DNA of 64,000 nucleotides from Rhodovastum atsumiense (GTDB lineage Bacteria; Pseudomonadota; Alphaproteobacteria; Acetobacterales; Acetobacteraceae). The stretch is from assembly GCF_937425535.1 (NCBI RefSeq), contig NZ_OW485601.1, forward strand, positions 2,320,501 to 2,384,500, written 5' to 3'. Positions 1 through 9,111 of this stretch are shown here, piece by piece. The notes under the pieces are model-generated. The model did no database searches. It saw only the letters and a program-made list of their open reading frames with translations, and was not told the DNA's origin. A program made the position numbers and the translations under genes. Each line of letters begins with the position of its first letter. Position 1 is the first letter of the stretch.

Positions 1-63
1 CGGCCGGTTCAGGGTGAGACGACGCCAGCCATCGCGCGCCTCCACCCGGATCGCTTCCTCCAT
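1..63 (-). CDS. Enoyl-CoA hydratase/isomerase family protein (N-terminal 21 residues only, cut by window edge)
   Basis: Only the first 21 codons lie in the window. The reading frame starts with ATG at 63 on the minus strand and runs off the left edge. The visible peptide contains DGWRRLTLNRP, which matches the first beta strand of crotonases (typically D-G-V-x-x-L-T-L-N-R-P). A GAGGA ribosome-binding motif lies about 8 bases upstream of the ATG. Family members hydrate or isomerise acyl-CoA thioesters, often in beta-oxidation. The catalytic region is outside the window, so the substrate cannot be stated. Confidence 0.55.
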   Translation of the reverse strand, partial: MEEAIRVEARDGWRRLTLNRP

Positions 64-149
64 TCCCGTTTTCCTCAGGGTTGTTTGTGCCGGAGCGTGC
101 CATTCCACCCCGGCGCGTGACAAGGCGCCGAGAGGCAGGGGGCGTCGGG

Positions 150-1037
150 TCAGGCGCGGCGGCGCTGCGCCATCACCAGGCCCGCGGCGATCAGGCCGAT
201 GCCCGCGGCGTGATAGAGGTGGACATGCTCGCCGAGGAACACGACCGCGAGCAGCGTGCCGAAGATCGGCATCAGGTGCACGTATTGCCCGGCGCGGGCC
301 GGCCCGATCAGTTCGACGCCGCGATTGAACGCCAGGTACGCCAGGAAGGAGGGAAACACCGCCACATAGGCCATCGCGGCCACGGCGCCCGTGCTGAACA
401 GGATGTGCCGCCCGGCCGCCAGCTCCGCCAGGTAGAACGGCAGCAGCACCAGCAGGCCGAGCACGAAGCTCGCGACCAGGAAGCTCAACGGATGCACCAC
501 CGGCCGGCGCCGCAGCAGGGCGGTGTAGAGCGCATAGGCCACCACCGCCCCGAACACCCACAGGTCCCCGGTATTGAACGACAGCGCGGCCAGCGTCGCG
601 AACGAGCCTTCTCCGGCAATCACCAGGACGCCCGCCATGGACACGAAGGTCCCGGTGATCTCCCGGGTCCGCGGGCGGTCGCCGAACAGCACGACTGCCC
701 ACAGCAGGATGCAGAGCGGGATGGCGGATTGCAGCAGCACGCCGTTCAGGGCCGTGGTGGTGCGCAGTCCGGTGTAGACCATGGTGTTGAAGGCGGCGAT
801 GCCGGTCGTCGCCAGCGCCAGGGTGATCACCCAATGCCGGCGCAGCACCGGCAGGTCACGGGCGAGGTGGGGCCAGGCGAAGGGCAGGGCGATCGCCAGG
901 GCGCCGACCCAGCGCCAGAACGCCAGCGAGACAGGCGGCACGGCGTCGCGCACCGCCCGTCCGGTGATGAAGTTGCCGGACCAGAACAGGGGCGGGGTCA
1001 GCATCAGCAGCCACGCCGTTCGCCACAGCCGTTGCAT
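150..1037 (-). CDS. DMT superfamily (EamA) inner-membrane transporter
   Basis: This 295-residue protein has about ten hydrophobic segments in two similar halves, the usual size and layout of EamA-type drug/metabolite exporters. Near the N-terminus is PPLFWSGNFITGRAV, a typical first-helix signature of the family. The C-terminal half carries LAFNRGVELIGPARAG and a final helix ending in basic residues. I chose ATG at 1037 because a GGAGGG motif lies 4 bases upstream; a GTG at 1040 is also possible. The substrate cannot be inferred. The gene is transcribed away from the udgX-like gene to its right. Confidence 0.85.
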   Translation of the reverse strand: MQRLWRTAWLLMLTPPLFWSGNFITGRAVRDAVPPVSLAFWRWVGALAIALPFAWPHLARDLPVLRRHWVITLALATTGIAAFNTMVYTGLRTTTALNGVLLQSAIPLCILLWAVVLFGDRPRTREITGTFVSMAGVLVIAGEGSFATLAALSFNTGDLWVFGAVVAYALYTALLRRRPVVHPLSFLVASFVLGLLVLLPFYLAELAAGRHILFSTGAVAAMAYVAVFPSFLAYLAFNRGVELIGPARAGQYVHLMPIFGTLLAVVFLGEHVHLYHAAGIGLIAAGLVMAQRRRA

Positions 1038-1199
1038 CACGCCCTCCGCCCGGGTGTCCGGGCGTCGGCCCGAATCGTAACGGAATGCTGGCGCGGGTGG
1101 CCGCTGCTGTCATCACGGGGCGGGGCGGAGCTCCCTTGCAGCGGGAGGACAGCTTGGTCGCAGCCGATCTTTCCGCCGCTCCCGACGTTGCCGGTGTCG

Positions 1200-1832
1200 A
1201 TGGAGGCGCCCATGCCCTCACCCGACCATCCCGCGCCGCCCGGTTCCCCGCTGGCCCTGGCCGCGGCCGAGGCGCTGGAATGCCGCCGCTGCCCGCTCTG
1301 GCAGCACGCGACCGGCACGGTGTTCGGCGAGGGGCCGGCGGATGCGCGGATCATGCTGGTGGGCGAGCAGCCCGGCGACCAGGAGGACCGTGCCGGCCGT
1401 CCCTTCGTGGGACCGGCCGGCCAGCTTCTCGACCGGGCGCTGGCGGAAGCCGGTCTCGACCGCAGGGAACTGTATGTCACCAATGCCGTGAAGCATTTCA
1501 AGTTCGTGACACGCGGCCGGCGGCGCATTCACGCCCGACCGGATTCCGCGGAGATCGCGGCCTGCCGGTTCTGGCTGAATATTGAACGAAACGAGGTAAA
1601 CCCGGCCTTGACCGTGCTGATGGGGGCCTCGGCCGCCCGTGCGGTATTGGGACGCACTATCACCATCGCGCGAGAGCGCGGCCGGGCCATCAAGTTATCG
1701 GAAGCCATTATATTTGTAACTGTACATCCTTCATATTTATTGCGCATTCCCGACGCGGCCGCCAAACAGAATGAATACAATATGTTTATTGCAGATCTGA
1801 GGCGCGTCGCCGAGCTTTCCCTGCCACGCTGA
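1200..1832 (+). CDS. udgX: UdgX-type uracil-DNA glycosylase (covalent uracil-DNA cross-linking family)
   Basis: This 210-residue protein belongs to the iron-sulphur uracil-DNA glycosylase superfamily. Visible motifs are a paired cysteine C28-x-x-C31, the UdgX-specific GEQPGDQED at 55-63, FVGPAGQLLDRAL at 69-81, TNAVKHFKF at 94-102 and the R-loop RRRIH at 107-111, with HPS at 176-178. In characterised UdgX the histidine of the KRRIH loop attacks the sugar and leaves the enzyme covalently bound to the abasic site. His111 is the equivalent here. ATG 1200 is favoured; ATG 1212 is a slightly shorter alternative. The last 240 bases are noticeably more AT-rich and use rarer codons than the flanks. 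Longer upstream extensions of the frame are not real coding sequence. Confidence 0.9.
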   Translation: MEAPMPSPDHPAPPGSPLALAAAEALECRRCPLWQHATGTVFGEGPADARIMLVGEQPGDQEDRAGRPFVGPAGQLLDRALAEAGLDRRELYVTNAVKHFKFVTRGRRRIHARPDSAEIAACRFWLNIERNEVNPALTVLMGASAARAVLGRTITIARERGRAIKLSEAIIFVTVHPSYLLRIPDAAAKQNEYNMFIADLRRVAELSLPR

Positions 1833-1932
1833 TCAGCCCATTGATAGCCGAGGGTTCCATACCTGTTGATCTGGTCGCAAGATCGTGACAGCAGGGGGAT
1901 GGGCCAAATGCGGCTACAGCTGGAGAGGCGTG

Positions 1933-2694
1933 ATGGGATCGTATTCCCCTGGGGTTGCTCGTGGCGTGGCGGGGCTTTCGGCCGGGTCCGCGAATGCGTC
2001 GGTTGCTGACGCGGGCGGAGCCGAGCATCATATTCCTGACTACCTGAATGAGATTTACTGGTGGACCTATATCCACCCGCGCGCCATTCGCTTTTTCGAG
2101 CGCCCCTGGCTGGTCAACCTGATCCTGTGGGGCAAGTACGTCACCATGCGCGACGCCGCGGTGGCGGAGCTGGGTGAAACCCTTCCCGGCCGCACCCTGC
2201 AGATCGCCTGCGTGTATGGCGACCTGACCCCCCGTCTGGCGGCGCGCGTGCCGGAAGGCTCGCAGCTCGACGTGCTGGACGTGGTGCCGGGCCAGTTGAG
2301 GAACCTGCGGCGGAAGCTGCCCGAGAACGCGCCGGTGAAGCTGCTCGAGATGGACAGCTCGGCGATGCATCTGCCGGACGCCACCTACGACCGGGCCCTG
2401 CTGTTCTTCCTGCTGCACGAAATGCCGGTGCCGGTGCGCGAGGCGACGCTGCGCGAGGCGCTGCGGGTGGTGCGTCCGGGCGGCAAGCTGGTGATCGTGG
2501 ATTTCGCCAAGCCGTCCAAATGGCATCCGCTGAAATATCTCTGGCATCCCGTGCTGACCCGGTTGGAGCCCTTTGCGCCGGATCTGTGGACCCATCCGGT
2601 CGACACCTGGCTGCCGGCCTCCCATCGCGACAAGGTCACTGCCCGCGCCTCATATTTCGGCGGCTTCTACCAGAAGCTCGTGATCACGGTCTGA
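1933..2694 (+). CDS. rquA: RquA-type rhodoquinone biosynthesis protein (methyltransferase fold)
   Basis: This 253-residue protein has a class I SAM-methyltransferase fold and closely resembles RquA, which converts ubiquinone to rhodoquinone. Visible traits are YWWTYIHPRAI (42-52) and WLVNLILWGKY (59-69), the altered SAM-binding loop ACVYGD (92-97), the acidic strand LDVLDVVPGQL (112-122), LLFFLLHEMP (156-165) and LRVVRPGGKLVIVDF. RquA proteins replace the usual glycine-rich loop, and family studies show that SAM serves as amino donor rather than methyl donor. ATG 1933 is preferred over a GTG at 1885 because GGAGAGG lies 6 bases upstream. Rhodoquinone serves fumarate-reducing anaerobic respiration at the inner membrane. 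No fumarate reductase genes are in the window. Confidence 0.82.
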   Translation: MGSYSPGVARGVAGLSAGSANASVADAGGAEHHIPDYLNEIYWWTYIHPRAIRFFERPWLVNLILWGKYVTMRDAAVAELGETLPGRTLQIACVYGDLTPRLAARVPEGSQLDVLDVVPGQLRNLRRKLPENAPVKLLEMDSSAMHLPDATYDRALLFFLLHEMPVPVREATLREALRVVRPGGKLVIVDFAKPSKWHPLKYLWHPVLTRLEPFAPDLWTHPVDTWLPASHRDKVTARASYFGGFYQKLVITV

Positions 2695-2770
2695 ACCAGT
2701 GCGCCCCGCGAGCCCCCGGCCTTCCGGCCGTGGGGCGGACGTGGGCAGCGACCATCTCGCTGCGTTGCAA

Positions 2771-2795
2771 GCCCGGGCATGGTCCCGGGCGTTTT
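2771..2795 (+). terminator. Candidate terminator downstream of rquA
   Basis: An inverted repeat, gcccggg (2771-2777) and cccgggc (2784-2790), with a 6-base loop is followed by gtttt. It lies 76 bases after the rquA stop codon. A third CCCGGGG copy follows immediately, so the element may instead be a simple GC palindrome. Confidence 0.4.
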
Positions 2796-3057
2796 CATGC
2801 CCGGGGCATGCCCGGCCGTCATGATCGCGCAGCCTTCTCCGCTCGGCCCCTGAAGCGCGGCGGCGCGCAGGGACTCCCCCCTCACGTATCGGCTGGAACC
2901 ACATCTTTGCAGGCTGCGTTCCAGCCTGGCAGCGATCGGGGATGATCGCTCGGTGGGTCCGGGTGGCGTCCGGCGTGGGCTCGTGGTGCTGTCCAGGCAA
3001 ACAGTTGGTAAAGAATGATCGCGGGAAATAAAACTTGTCATCCATAGCGATAAATAA
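2796..3057. other. Intergenic stretch with no recognisable gene
   Basis: This is part of the 575-base gap between rquA and the DUF427 gene. Short open frames here resemble no known protein and lack good ribosome-binding sites. Base composition changes from GC-rich (up to about 2990) to clearly AT-rich (from about 3000), where the small-RNA gene and two promoters sit. Confidence 0.5.
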
Positions 3058-3112
3058 AAGAAAAGGGCCACCCAAGAGGGGCGGCCCAAGTTTGTTAGTT
3101 CAGGGAGGAAAC
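3058..3112 (-). ncRNA. Candidate small RNA, resembling the alphaproteobacterial suhB/alpha-r8 (MmgR) family
   Basis: A compact transcription unit lies on the minus strand. A near-consensus promoter at 3119-3147 would start transcription at about 3112. The transcript then carries the unpaired motif UUUCCUCCCU (complement of 3101-3110), followed by CUUGGGCC and a 9-bp hairpin (3065-3087) ending in a U-rich tail (3064 downwards). Length is about 55 nt. The anti-Shine-Dalgarno-like UCCUCCC box directly ahead of a terminator hairpin beginning GGGCC matches my memory of the suhB/alpha-r8 sRNA family, which includes MmgR, a regulator linked to polyhydroxybutyrate storage. The promoter, box and terminator are seen directly; the family name is inference. 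No open frame here competes convincingly. Confidence 0.7.
3065..3087 (-). terminator. Rho-independent terminator of the small RNA
   Basis: Read on the minus strand, GGGCCGCCC pairs with GGGTGGCCC (nine pairs, one of them G-U) across a 5-base loop. The stem is followed by TTTTCTTTTATTTA (3064 down to 3051). This is a classic intrinsic terminator and fixes the 3' end of the small RNA. Confidence 0.8.
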
Positions 3113-3118
3113 ACGAGT

Positions 3119-3147
3119 TCTATACTCACATGCGCGTGAGCGGTCAA
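3119..3147 (-). promoter_or_regulatory. Sigma-70-type promoter for the small RNA
   Basis: On the minus strand a -35 box TTGACC (3142-3147) is separated by exactly 17 bases from a -10 box TATAGA (3119-3124). Predicted transcription starts 6-7 bases further, near 3112. This is one of the clearest consensus promoters in the window. Confidence 0.75.
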
Positions 3148-3174
3148 GAGATTTTGATATCTCACTATCGTAAC

Positions 3175-3203
3175 TTGTTTGGTATCAACTTATAGTTTAT
3201 AAA
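3175..3203 (+). promoter_or_regulatory. Candidate promoter for the DUF427 gene
   Basis: A -35-like TTGTTT (3175-3180), a 17-base spacer and a -10-like TATAAA (3198-3203) lie in AT-rich DNA upstream of the ATG at 3271. The predicted leader is about 60 bases. It lies back to back with the small-RNA promoter on the other strand. Confidence 0.45.
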
Positions 3204-3270
3204 CACTGCTTGAATATTGCGCTTTGGAGTCGATGGCAGGCTGTCTGCTTTTCTCGAGGAGGAGACGCCC

Positions 3271-3552
3271 ATGAAGGCAAGCTGGAATGGTCGGGTGCTC
3301 GCCGAAAGCGACGACATCGTCACCGTGGAAGGCAACGCCTACTTCCCCGCCACTGCCCTGGATCGCAGCCTGGTAGTCGAGAGCAGCCATACCAGCACCT
3401 GCCCGTGGAAGGGCACGGCGCATTACTACTCGGTGCAGGTGGACGGCAGGACCAATCCCGATGCCATCTGGTACTACCCGCAGCCAAAGCCGGCCGCCCG
3501 GCAGGTCGCCGGGCGGGTCGCGTTCTGGAAAGGTGTTGAGGTCACACCATAG
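3271..3552 (+). CDS. DUF427 domain-containing protein
   Basis: This is a 93-residue single-domain protein. The sequence KASWNGRVLAESDDIVTVEGNAYFP, present in two parts, then SSHTSTCPWKGTAHYYSV and NPDAIWYYPQPKPAA match the DUF427 beta-barrel fold. The C-P-W-K-G motif and the W-Y-Y-P-x-P segment are the conserved family features. The start at 3271 is supported by GAGGAGGAG at 3256-3264. The biochemical role of the family is not established. The gene appears to be a single unit read from its own promoter. Confidence 0.85.
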   Translation: MKASWNGRVLAESDDIVTVEGNAYFPATALDRSLVVESSHTSTCPWKGTAHYYSVQVDGRTNPDAIWYYPQPKPAARQVAGRVAFWKGVEVTP

Positions 3553-3623
3553 GCTACGGCCCGGTCTGCCCGCCCGCGCAGAACCCGGATCCGCCCCCGG
3601 GGCCAGCCCGGCGGTGGCGTCGG

Positions 3624-3989
3624 TTACTTCGGGCGTTCCACCAGCGCGGCGGCATCGAGCGGCAGGACCGCCCCCATCCATAGCGCATGCTCGAGATGGT
3701 CTGCCCGCGGCCGTCCGGTATCGGGATGTACCAGGATGGTCAGGCCACGGCGGTTCAGCGCCAGGAAGGGAATCAGCAGCGCGGCGTCTCCGGAGGTGAA
3801 GGCGATCTGGTACATGGGCCCAGGGTGTGGCCCGACCTTCACCTCGTGCCAATGGCCGAACCGGGCAGCCGGATGATGTTCGGCGACACGCTCGCGCAGC
3901 CACGCGGCGGTGGCACGGCTTTCCTGGTCGAAATAGACGTGGGCATGCCACGCGGTGATGGTGCCGACGTTCTCGGGATCGTCGAACAT
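3624..3989 (-). CDS. DOPA 4,5-dioxygenase family protein
   Basis: About 121 residues from ATG 3989. The sequence shows the family pattern AWHAHVYFD near the N-terminus, GHWHEVKVGPHPGPMYQIAF in the middle and LTILVHPDTGR near the end. The three His-rich strands are the presumed metal-binding set of the DOPA-dioxygenase-like fold (a vicinal oxygen chelate relative). Fungal and plant homologues cleave DOPA in betalain-type pigment formation; bacterial members have uncertain substrates. An AGGAGGA motif precedes the ATG at a longish spacing, so an upstream start cannot be excluded. The gene is leftward, like the DsbA-like gene to its right. Confidence 0.82.
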   Translation of the reverse strand: MFDDPENVGTITAWHAHVYFDQESRATAAWLRERVAEHHPAARFGHWHEVKVGPHPGPMYQIAFTSGDAALLIPFLALNRRGLTILVHPDTGRPRADHLEHALWMGAVLPLDAAALVERPK

Positions 3990-4136
3990 GGGATGGATGT
4001 TTCCTCCTGTTGCCTGGGCGTGTGCTGCGGGCGGGATTCCTGCACACATGATCATTTTTCCGATTCCCAAGCATTTTTGCCGGGATTCCCGCAAGCCCAG
4101 GCTGCACCACCGGCCGGCCCGGCCGGCCGCCTCACC

Positions 4137-4811
4137 TCATGCCGGCGATGGCGTCGACTGCCGGGAGATGACCTCATGGGCCCGGGCGAAGGCTTCGGCC
4201 ATCGTCGCCGCCGGCACGGCCCCCGAGAACAGCACGTAATTGCTCATGACGAAGCCGGGAACGCCGTCGAGACCGGCGGCGCGCGCGGCCTGGTCCTCGG
4301 CGAGGACTTCCGCGCGTCCCGCCGGACCGGACAGCAGCGCGCCGACCGCTTCCGGATCGAGCCCGGCGCTGCCGGCGATCCGGGCGAGCGTCGCGGCATC
4401 CCCGATATCCTGGCCTTGTGTGAAGAAGGCGCGGAACAACGCCTCCACCACGACATCCTGCACGCCTTCCCGTCCGGCCTGCCAGATCACCCGGTGCGCG
4501 GCGATGGTATTGGGCGTGCGGCGTATCAGGTCGAACCGGAAATCTAGCCCGACGGCCGCCCCCGCCTCGGCCGCGCGGGCCTCGGCTTCCTGGGAGCGCG
4601 CCCAGGAGCCGAATTTGGCGATGCGATGGTCGCGCCGGTCCATGCCGGCTTCGCCGATCTCCGGATTGATCTGGAAGGGGTGCCATTGCACCGAAAATAC
4701 CAGCCCCTGGGCGGCGAGCAGCGGCAACGCCCGTTCGAGCTGGCGCTTGCCGATGTAGCACCACGGGCAGGTCACGTCGGAGATCACGTCGATGCGTCCG
4801 GTCGCGGCCAT
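4137..4811 (-). CDS. DsbA family oxidoreductase (FrnE-like thioredoxin-fold protein)
   Basis: A 224-residue protein beginning IDVISDVTCPWCYIGKRQLE after a short leader. The C-P-W-C motif sits at the start of the first helix, as in FrnE and other cytoplasmic DsbA-like oxidoreductases. Other family marks are NPEIGEAGMDR, APNTIAAHR-like (RRTPNTIAAHRVI), LFRAFFTQGQDI and the cis-Pro region VPGFVMSNYVLFSGAVP. There is no signal peptide, so it probably acts in the cytoplasm. An AAGGA motif supports the start at 4811. Relatives include 2-hydroxychromene-2-carboxylate isomerases and polyketide-associated FrnE; the substrate is unknown. Confidence 0.88.
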   Translation of the reverse strand: MAATGRIDVISDVTCPWCYIGKRQLERALPLLAAQGLVFSVQWHPFQINPEIGEAGMDRRDHRIAKFGSWARSQEAEARAAEAGAAVGLDFRFDLIRRTPNTIAAHRVIWQAGREGVQDVVVEALFRAFFTQGQDIGDAATLARIAGSAGLDPEAVGALLSGPAGRAEVLAEDQAARAAGLDGVPGFVMSNYVLFSGAVPAATMAEAFARAHEVISRQSTPSPA

Positions 4812-4901
4812 GGCAGTTCCTTCTCGTGCGGGGGGCGCCGCGCTTGCCGGGGGCGCGCGCGATCAACATGTACACCCCGGCATCACCGCTCGGGAGGACT
4901 C

Positions 4902-5603
4902 ATGGACGCGCCGCGCTATCACACCGCCCTGATCGTCGGCACCGGCCCTGGGCTCTCCGCCTCGCTCGCCCGGCTGTTCGCCCGCAACGGGATGAACGTT
5001 GCCCTGGCCGCACGCGACACCACGAAGCTCGCCGAGCTCTGCGCCGACACCCGTGCCTCCGCCCATGCCTGCGACGCGCGCGATCCGCTCGCCGTCGCCG
5101 GGCTGTTCCAGGAGGTGCAGGCCCGGCATGGTGCCCCGGACCTGGTGATCTACAACGCCTCGGCCCGGGTGCGCGGCCCGGTCGGTGACCTCGATCCCGA
5201 GGCGGTGCGCACCTCGATCGAGGTGTCTGCCTTCGGCGCCTTCCTGGTGGCGCAGCAGGCGGCCCGGCTGATGCTGCCGAAAGGTCGCGGCGCGATCGCC
5301 CTGACCGGGGCGACGGCGGGGGTCAAGGGCTTCGCCGGCTCGGCCGGCTTCGCCATGGGCAAGTTCGCGCTACGGGGGCTGGCGCAGACGCTCGCGCGCG
5401 AGCTGGGGCCGAAAGGCATCCATGTCGCGCATTTCGTCATCGACGGCGCCATCCGCAGTGCGGCCCAGACGGGCGCGGAAGAGCGGCCGGATGCCACGCT
5501 GGATCCGGACGCGATCGCGGAAAGCTACTGGCAGGTGCTGCACCAGCATCGCAGCGCCTGGAGCTGGGAGGTGGAGCTGCGGCCCTGGGTGGAGACCTTC
5601 TGA
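4902..5603 (+). CDS. SDR family protein with atypical active site (Phe in place of catalytic Tyr)
   Basis: A 233-residue Rossmann-fold protein of the short-chain dehydrogenase/reductase superfamily. The cofactor loop reads GTGPGLSAS (13-21), not the usual T-G-x-x-x-G-I-G. The N-N-A-G motif is replaced by YNASA (84-88). The catalytic Y-x-x-x-K is F150-A-M-G-K154. Ser of the triad is represented by LTGATA (134-139). GGGAGGA directly upstream supports ATG 4902. Because the catalytic Tyr is missing, ordinary SDR chemistry is doubtful, but the rest of the fold is well preserved (LARELGPKGIHVAHFVIDG). It may be a binding protein or a specialised reductase. Confidence 0.85.
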   Translation: MDAPRYHTALIVGTGPGLSASLARLFARNGMNVALAARDTTKLAELCADTRASAHACDARDPLAVAGLFQEVQARHGAPDLVIYNASARVRGPVGDLDPEAVRTSIEVSAFGAFLVAQQAARLMLPKGRGAIALTGATAGVKGFAGSAGFAMGKFALRGLAQTLARELGPKGIHVAHFVIDGAIRSAAQTGAEERPDATLDPDAIAESYWQVLHQHRSAWSWEVELRPWVETF

Positions 5604-5606
5604 AGT

Positions 5607-7446
<1,840 letters not shown>

Positions 7447-7499
7447 CGCCAGGACTGCGGCGGAGAATGCCGTCGCGCCGCAGCCCTGGCCCTTGATTT

Positions 7500-7551
7500 G
7501 GTGTTCCGGTCGATGCGACGGAACCGACGCATGTGTCGCGATCGGAACACC
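7500..7551 (+). promoter_or_regulatory. Long imperfect hairpin between glnK and amtB
   Basis: ggtgttccg (7500-7508) pairs with cggaacacc (7543-7551). The stem extends inward with one mismatch (tcg/cga) and an inner GATGCG/CGCATG pairing. It sits in the 173-base leader of amtB and is followed by ggactttt. It could attenuate read-through from glnK or stabilise the glnK transcript. Confidence 0.5.
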
Positions 7552-7619
7552 GGACTTTTGTGCCGATCGGCGCCCCTGGCGGGTGCCAAACGCACGCCCT
7601 TCATAAGGACTGCAACATA

Positions 7620-8969
7620 ATGAAGAGTTTGCTGCAGCGCGCCCTCCCGGCGTTGCTTCCGGTGCTGGGCGTGCTGCTCACCGCCGCCCCGGCCTGGGCC
7701 GAGGAGACGCCGAAGATCGATTCCGGCGACACCGCCTGGATGCTGACCAGCACGGCGCTGGTGCTGCTGATGACCATCCCCGGCCTGGCGCTGTTCTATG
7801 CCGGCATGGTGCGCAAGAAGAACGTGCTCGCCACCATGATGCAGTCCTTCGCCATCACCTGCCTGGTGACGGTGGTATGGATGGTGGCTGGCTTCTCCAT
7901 CGCCTTCACCAACGGCAACGCCTTTTTCGGCGATTTCTCGCGCTTCATGCTGAGCGGCATCGGCGAGGCGTGGGACAAGCCGTTCACCCTGGGCGCGGGC
8001 ACGGACGCGGCGGTCCCGACCACGGTCCCCGAGACCGTGTTCATGATGTTCCAGATGACCTTCGCGATCATCACCCCGGCGCTGATCGCCGGCGCCTTTG
8101 CCGACCGGCTCAAGTTCTCGGCATTGTGCGTGTTCATGGTGCTGTGGTCGCTGCTGGTTTACGCGCCGATCGCGCACTGGGTGTGGGCGCCGACCGGCTG
8201 GCTGGCCGGGCTGGGCGCGGCCGACTTCGCCGGCGGCACGGTGGTGCACATCAACGCCGGTGTCGCCGGCCTGGTCTGCGCGCTGGTGCTGGGCAAGCGC
8301 ATCGGCTACGGCACCGACAACATGGCGCCGTTCAACCTGGCGCTCGCGGTGATCGGTGCCTCGCTGCTGTGGGTGGGCTGGTTCGGCTTCAACGCCGGTT
8401 CGGCGGTGGCGGCCTCGGGCCGTGCCGGCATGGCGATGGCGGTGACGCAGATCGCCACTGCGGCGGCGGCGCTGGGCTGGATGTTCGCCGAGTGGATCAC
8501 CAAGGGCAAGCCCTCGGTGCTGGGCGTGATCTCCGGCGCGGTGGCGGGTCTGGTGGCGATCACCCCGGCCTCGGGCTTCGTGCTGCCGGGGGCGGCGCTG
8601 GTGATCGGCGTGGTCGCCGGCGTGATCTGCTTCTGGTCGGCGACCTGGGTGAAGCATGCGCTCGGCTATGACGACAGCCTGGACGCCTTCGGCGTGCACG
8701 GCGTCGGCGGCATCGTCGGCGCGCTGCTGACCGGCTGGTTCGCCTATGGCCCGCTCTCGGCCGATGCCGGGCATCCGGACGGCGTCTACATCGGCAGCCT
8801 GGCGCAGGTGAAGATCCAGGCGATCGCGGTGGCGGCGACCGTCACCTACACCGCCGTCGCCACCCTGGTCATCCTGCTGGTGGTCGGCGCGGTGGTCGGC
8901 CTGCGGGTGAGCCAGGAGGAGGAGCGCGAGGGCCTCGACGTGGTGCTGCACGGCGAACGCCTCGGCTGA
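7620..8969 (+). CDS. amtB: Ammonium transporter Amt
   Basis: A 449-residue membrane protein with a cleavable signal peptide ending in PAWA-EETPK, followed by eleven predicted membrane segments. Family signatures are [28 protein letters not shown], the first channel histidine in [14 protein letters not shown] and the second in [18 protein letters not shown]. These two histidines line the pore and are required for ammonium deprotonation and conduction. The cytoplasmic tail is short. The upstream PII gene would encode its direct inhibitor under nitrogen sufficiency. The start at 7620 lies just after AAGGAC at 7608-7613. Confidence 0.95.
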   Translation: MKSLLQRALPALLPVLGVLLTAAPAWAEETPKIDSGDTAWMLTSTALVLLMTIPGLALFYAGMVRKKNVLATMMQSFAITCLVTVVWMVAGFSIAFTNGNAFFGDFSRFMLSGIGEAWDKPFTLGAGTDAAVPTTVPETVFMMFQMTFAIITPALIAGAFADRLKFSALCVFMVLWSLLVYAPIAHWVWAPTGWLAGLGAADFAGGTVVHINAGVAGLVCALVLGKRIGYGTDNMAPFNLALAVIGASLLWVGWFGFNAGSAVAASGRAGMAMAVTQIATAAAALGWMFAEWITKGKPSVLGVISGAVAGLVAITPASGFVLPGAALVIGVVAGVICFWSATWVKHALGYDDSLDAFGVHGVGGIVGALLTGWFAYGPLSADAGHPDGVYIGSLAQVKIQAIAVAATVTYTAVATLVILLVVGAVVGLRVSQEEEREGLDVVLHGERLG

Positions 8970-8995
8970 TCCGCGGCAACCCCGGGTTTCGTCCC

Positions 8996-9029
8996 AACCC
9001 CCTCCCGTCGCGGGAGGGGGTTCTTCATG
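8996..9029 (+). terminator. Intrinsic terminator of the glnK-amtB unit
   Basis: A perfect 12-bp stem, aaccccctcccg (8996-9007) with cgggagggggtt (9011-9022), has a 3-base loop and is followed by cttcat. It lies 27 bases after the amtB stop codon and ahead of ftsK. Confidence 0.8.
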
Positions 9030-9111
9030 TACGGTTTTTCGGTCAGCGCGTTGTACGGTAGACTTCGCACGGCGCGGCAGATCGGTCCGCGAAGCTGGGG
9101 GGTTATACCGC

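Noticed and set aside
81-1199. Long plus-strand open frame continuing upstream of udgX
   Set aside because: It is antisense to the DMT transporter, has a His/Gln/Arg-rich composition typical of GC-rich shadow frames, and udgX homology begins only at 1200.
2650-3089. Minus-strand frames of about 140 codons in the rquA-DUF427 gap
   Set aside because: They have no family resemblance, cross the small-RNA terminator, and their composition looks noncoding.
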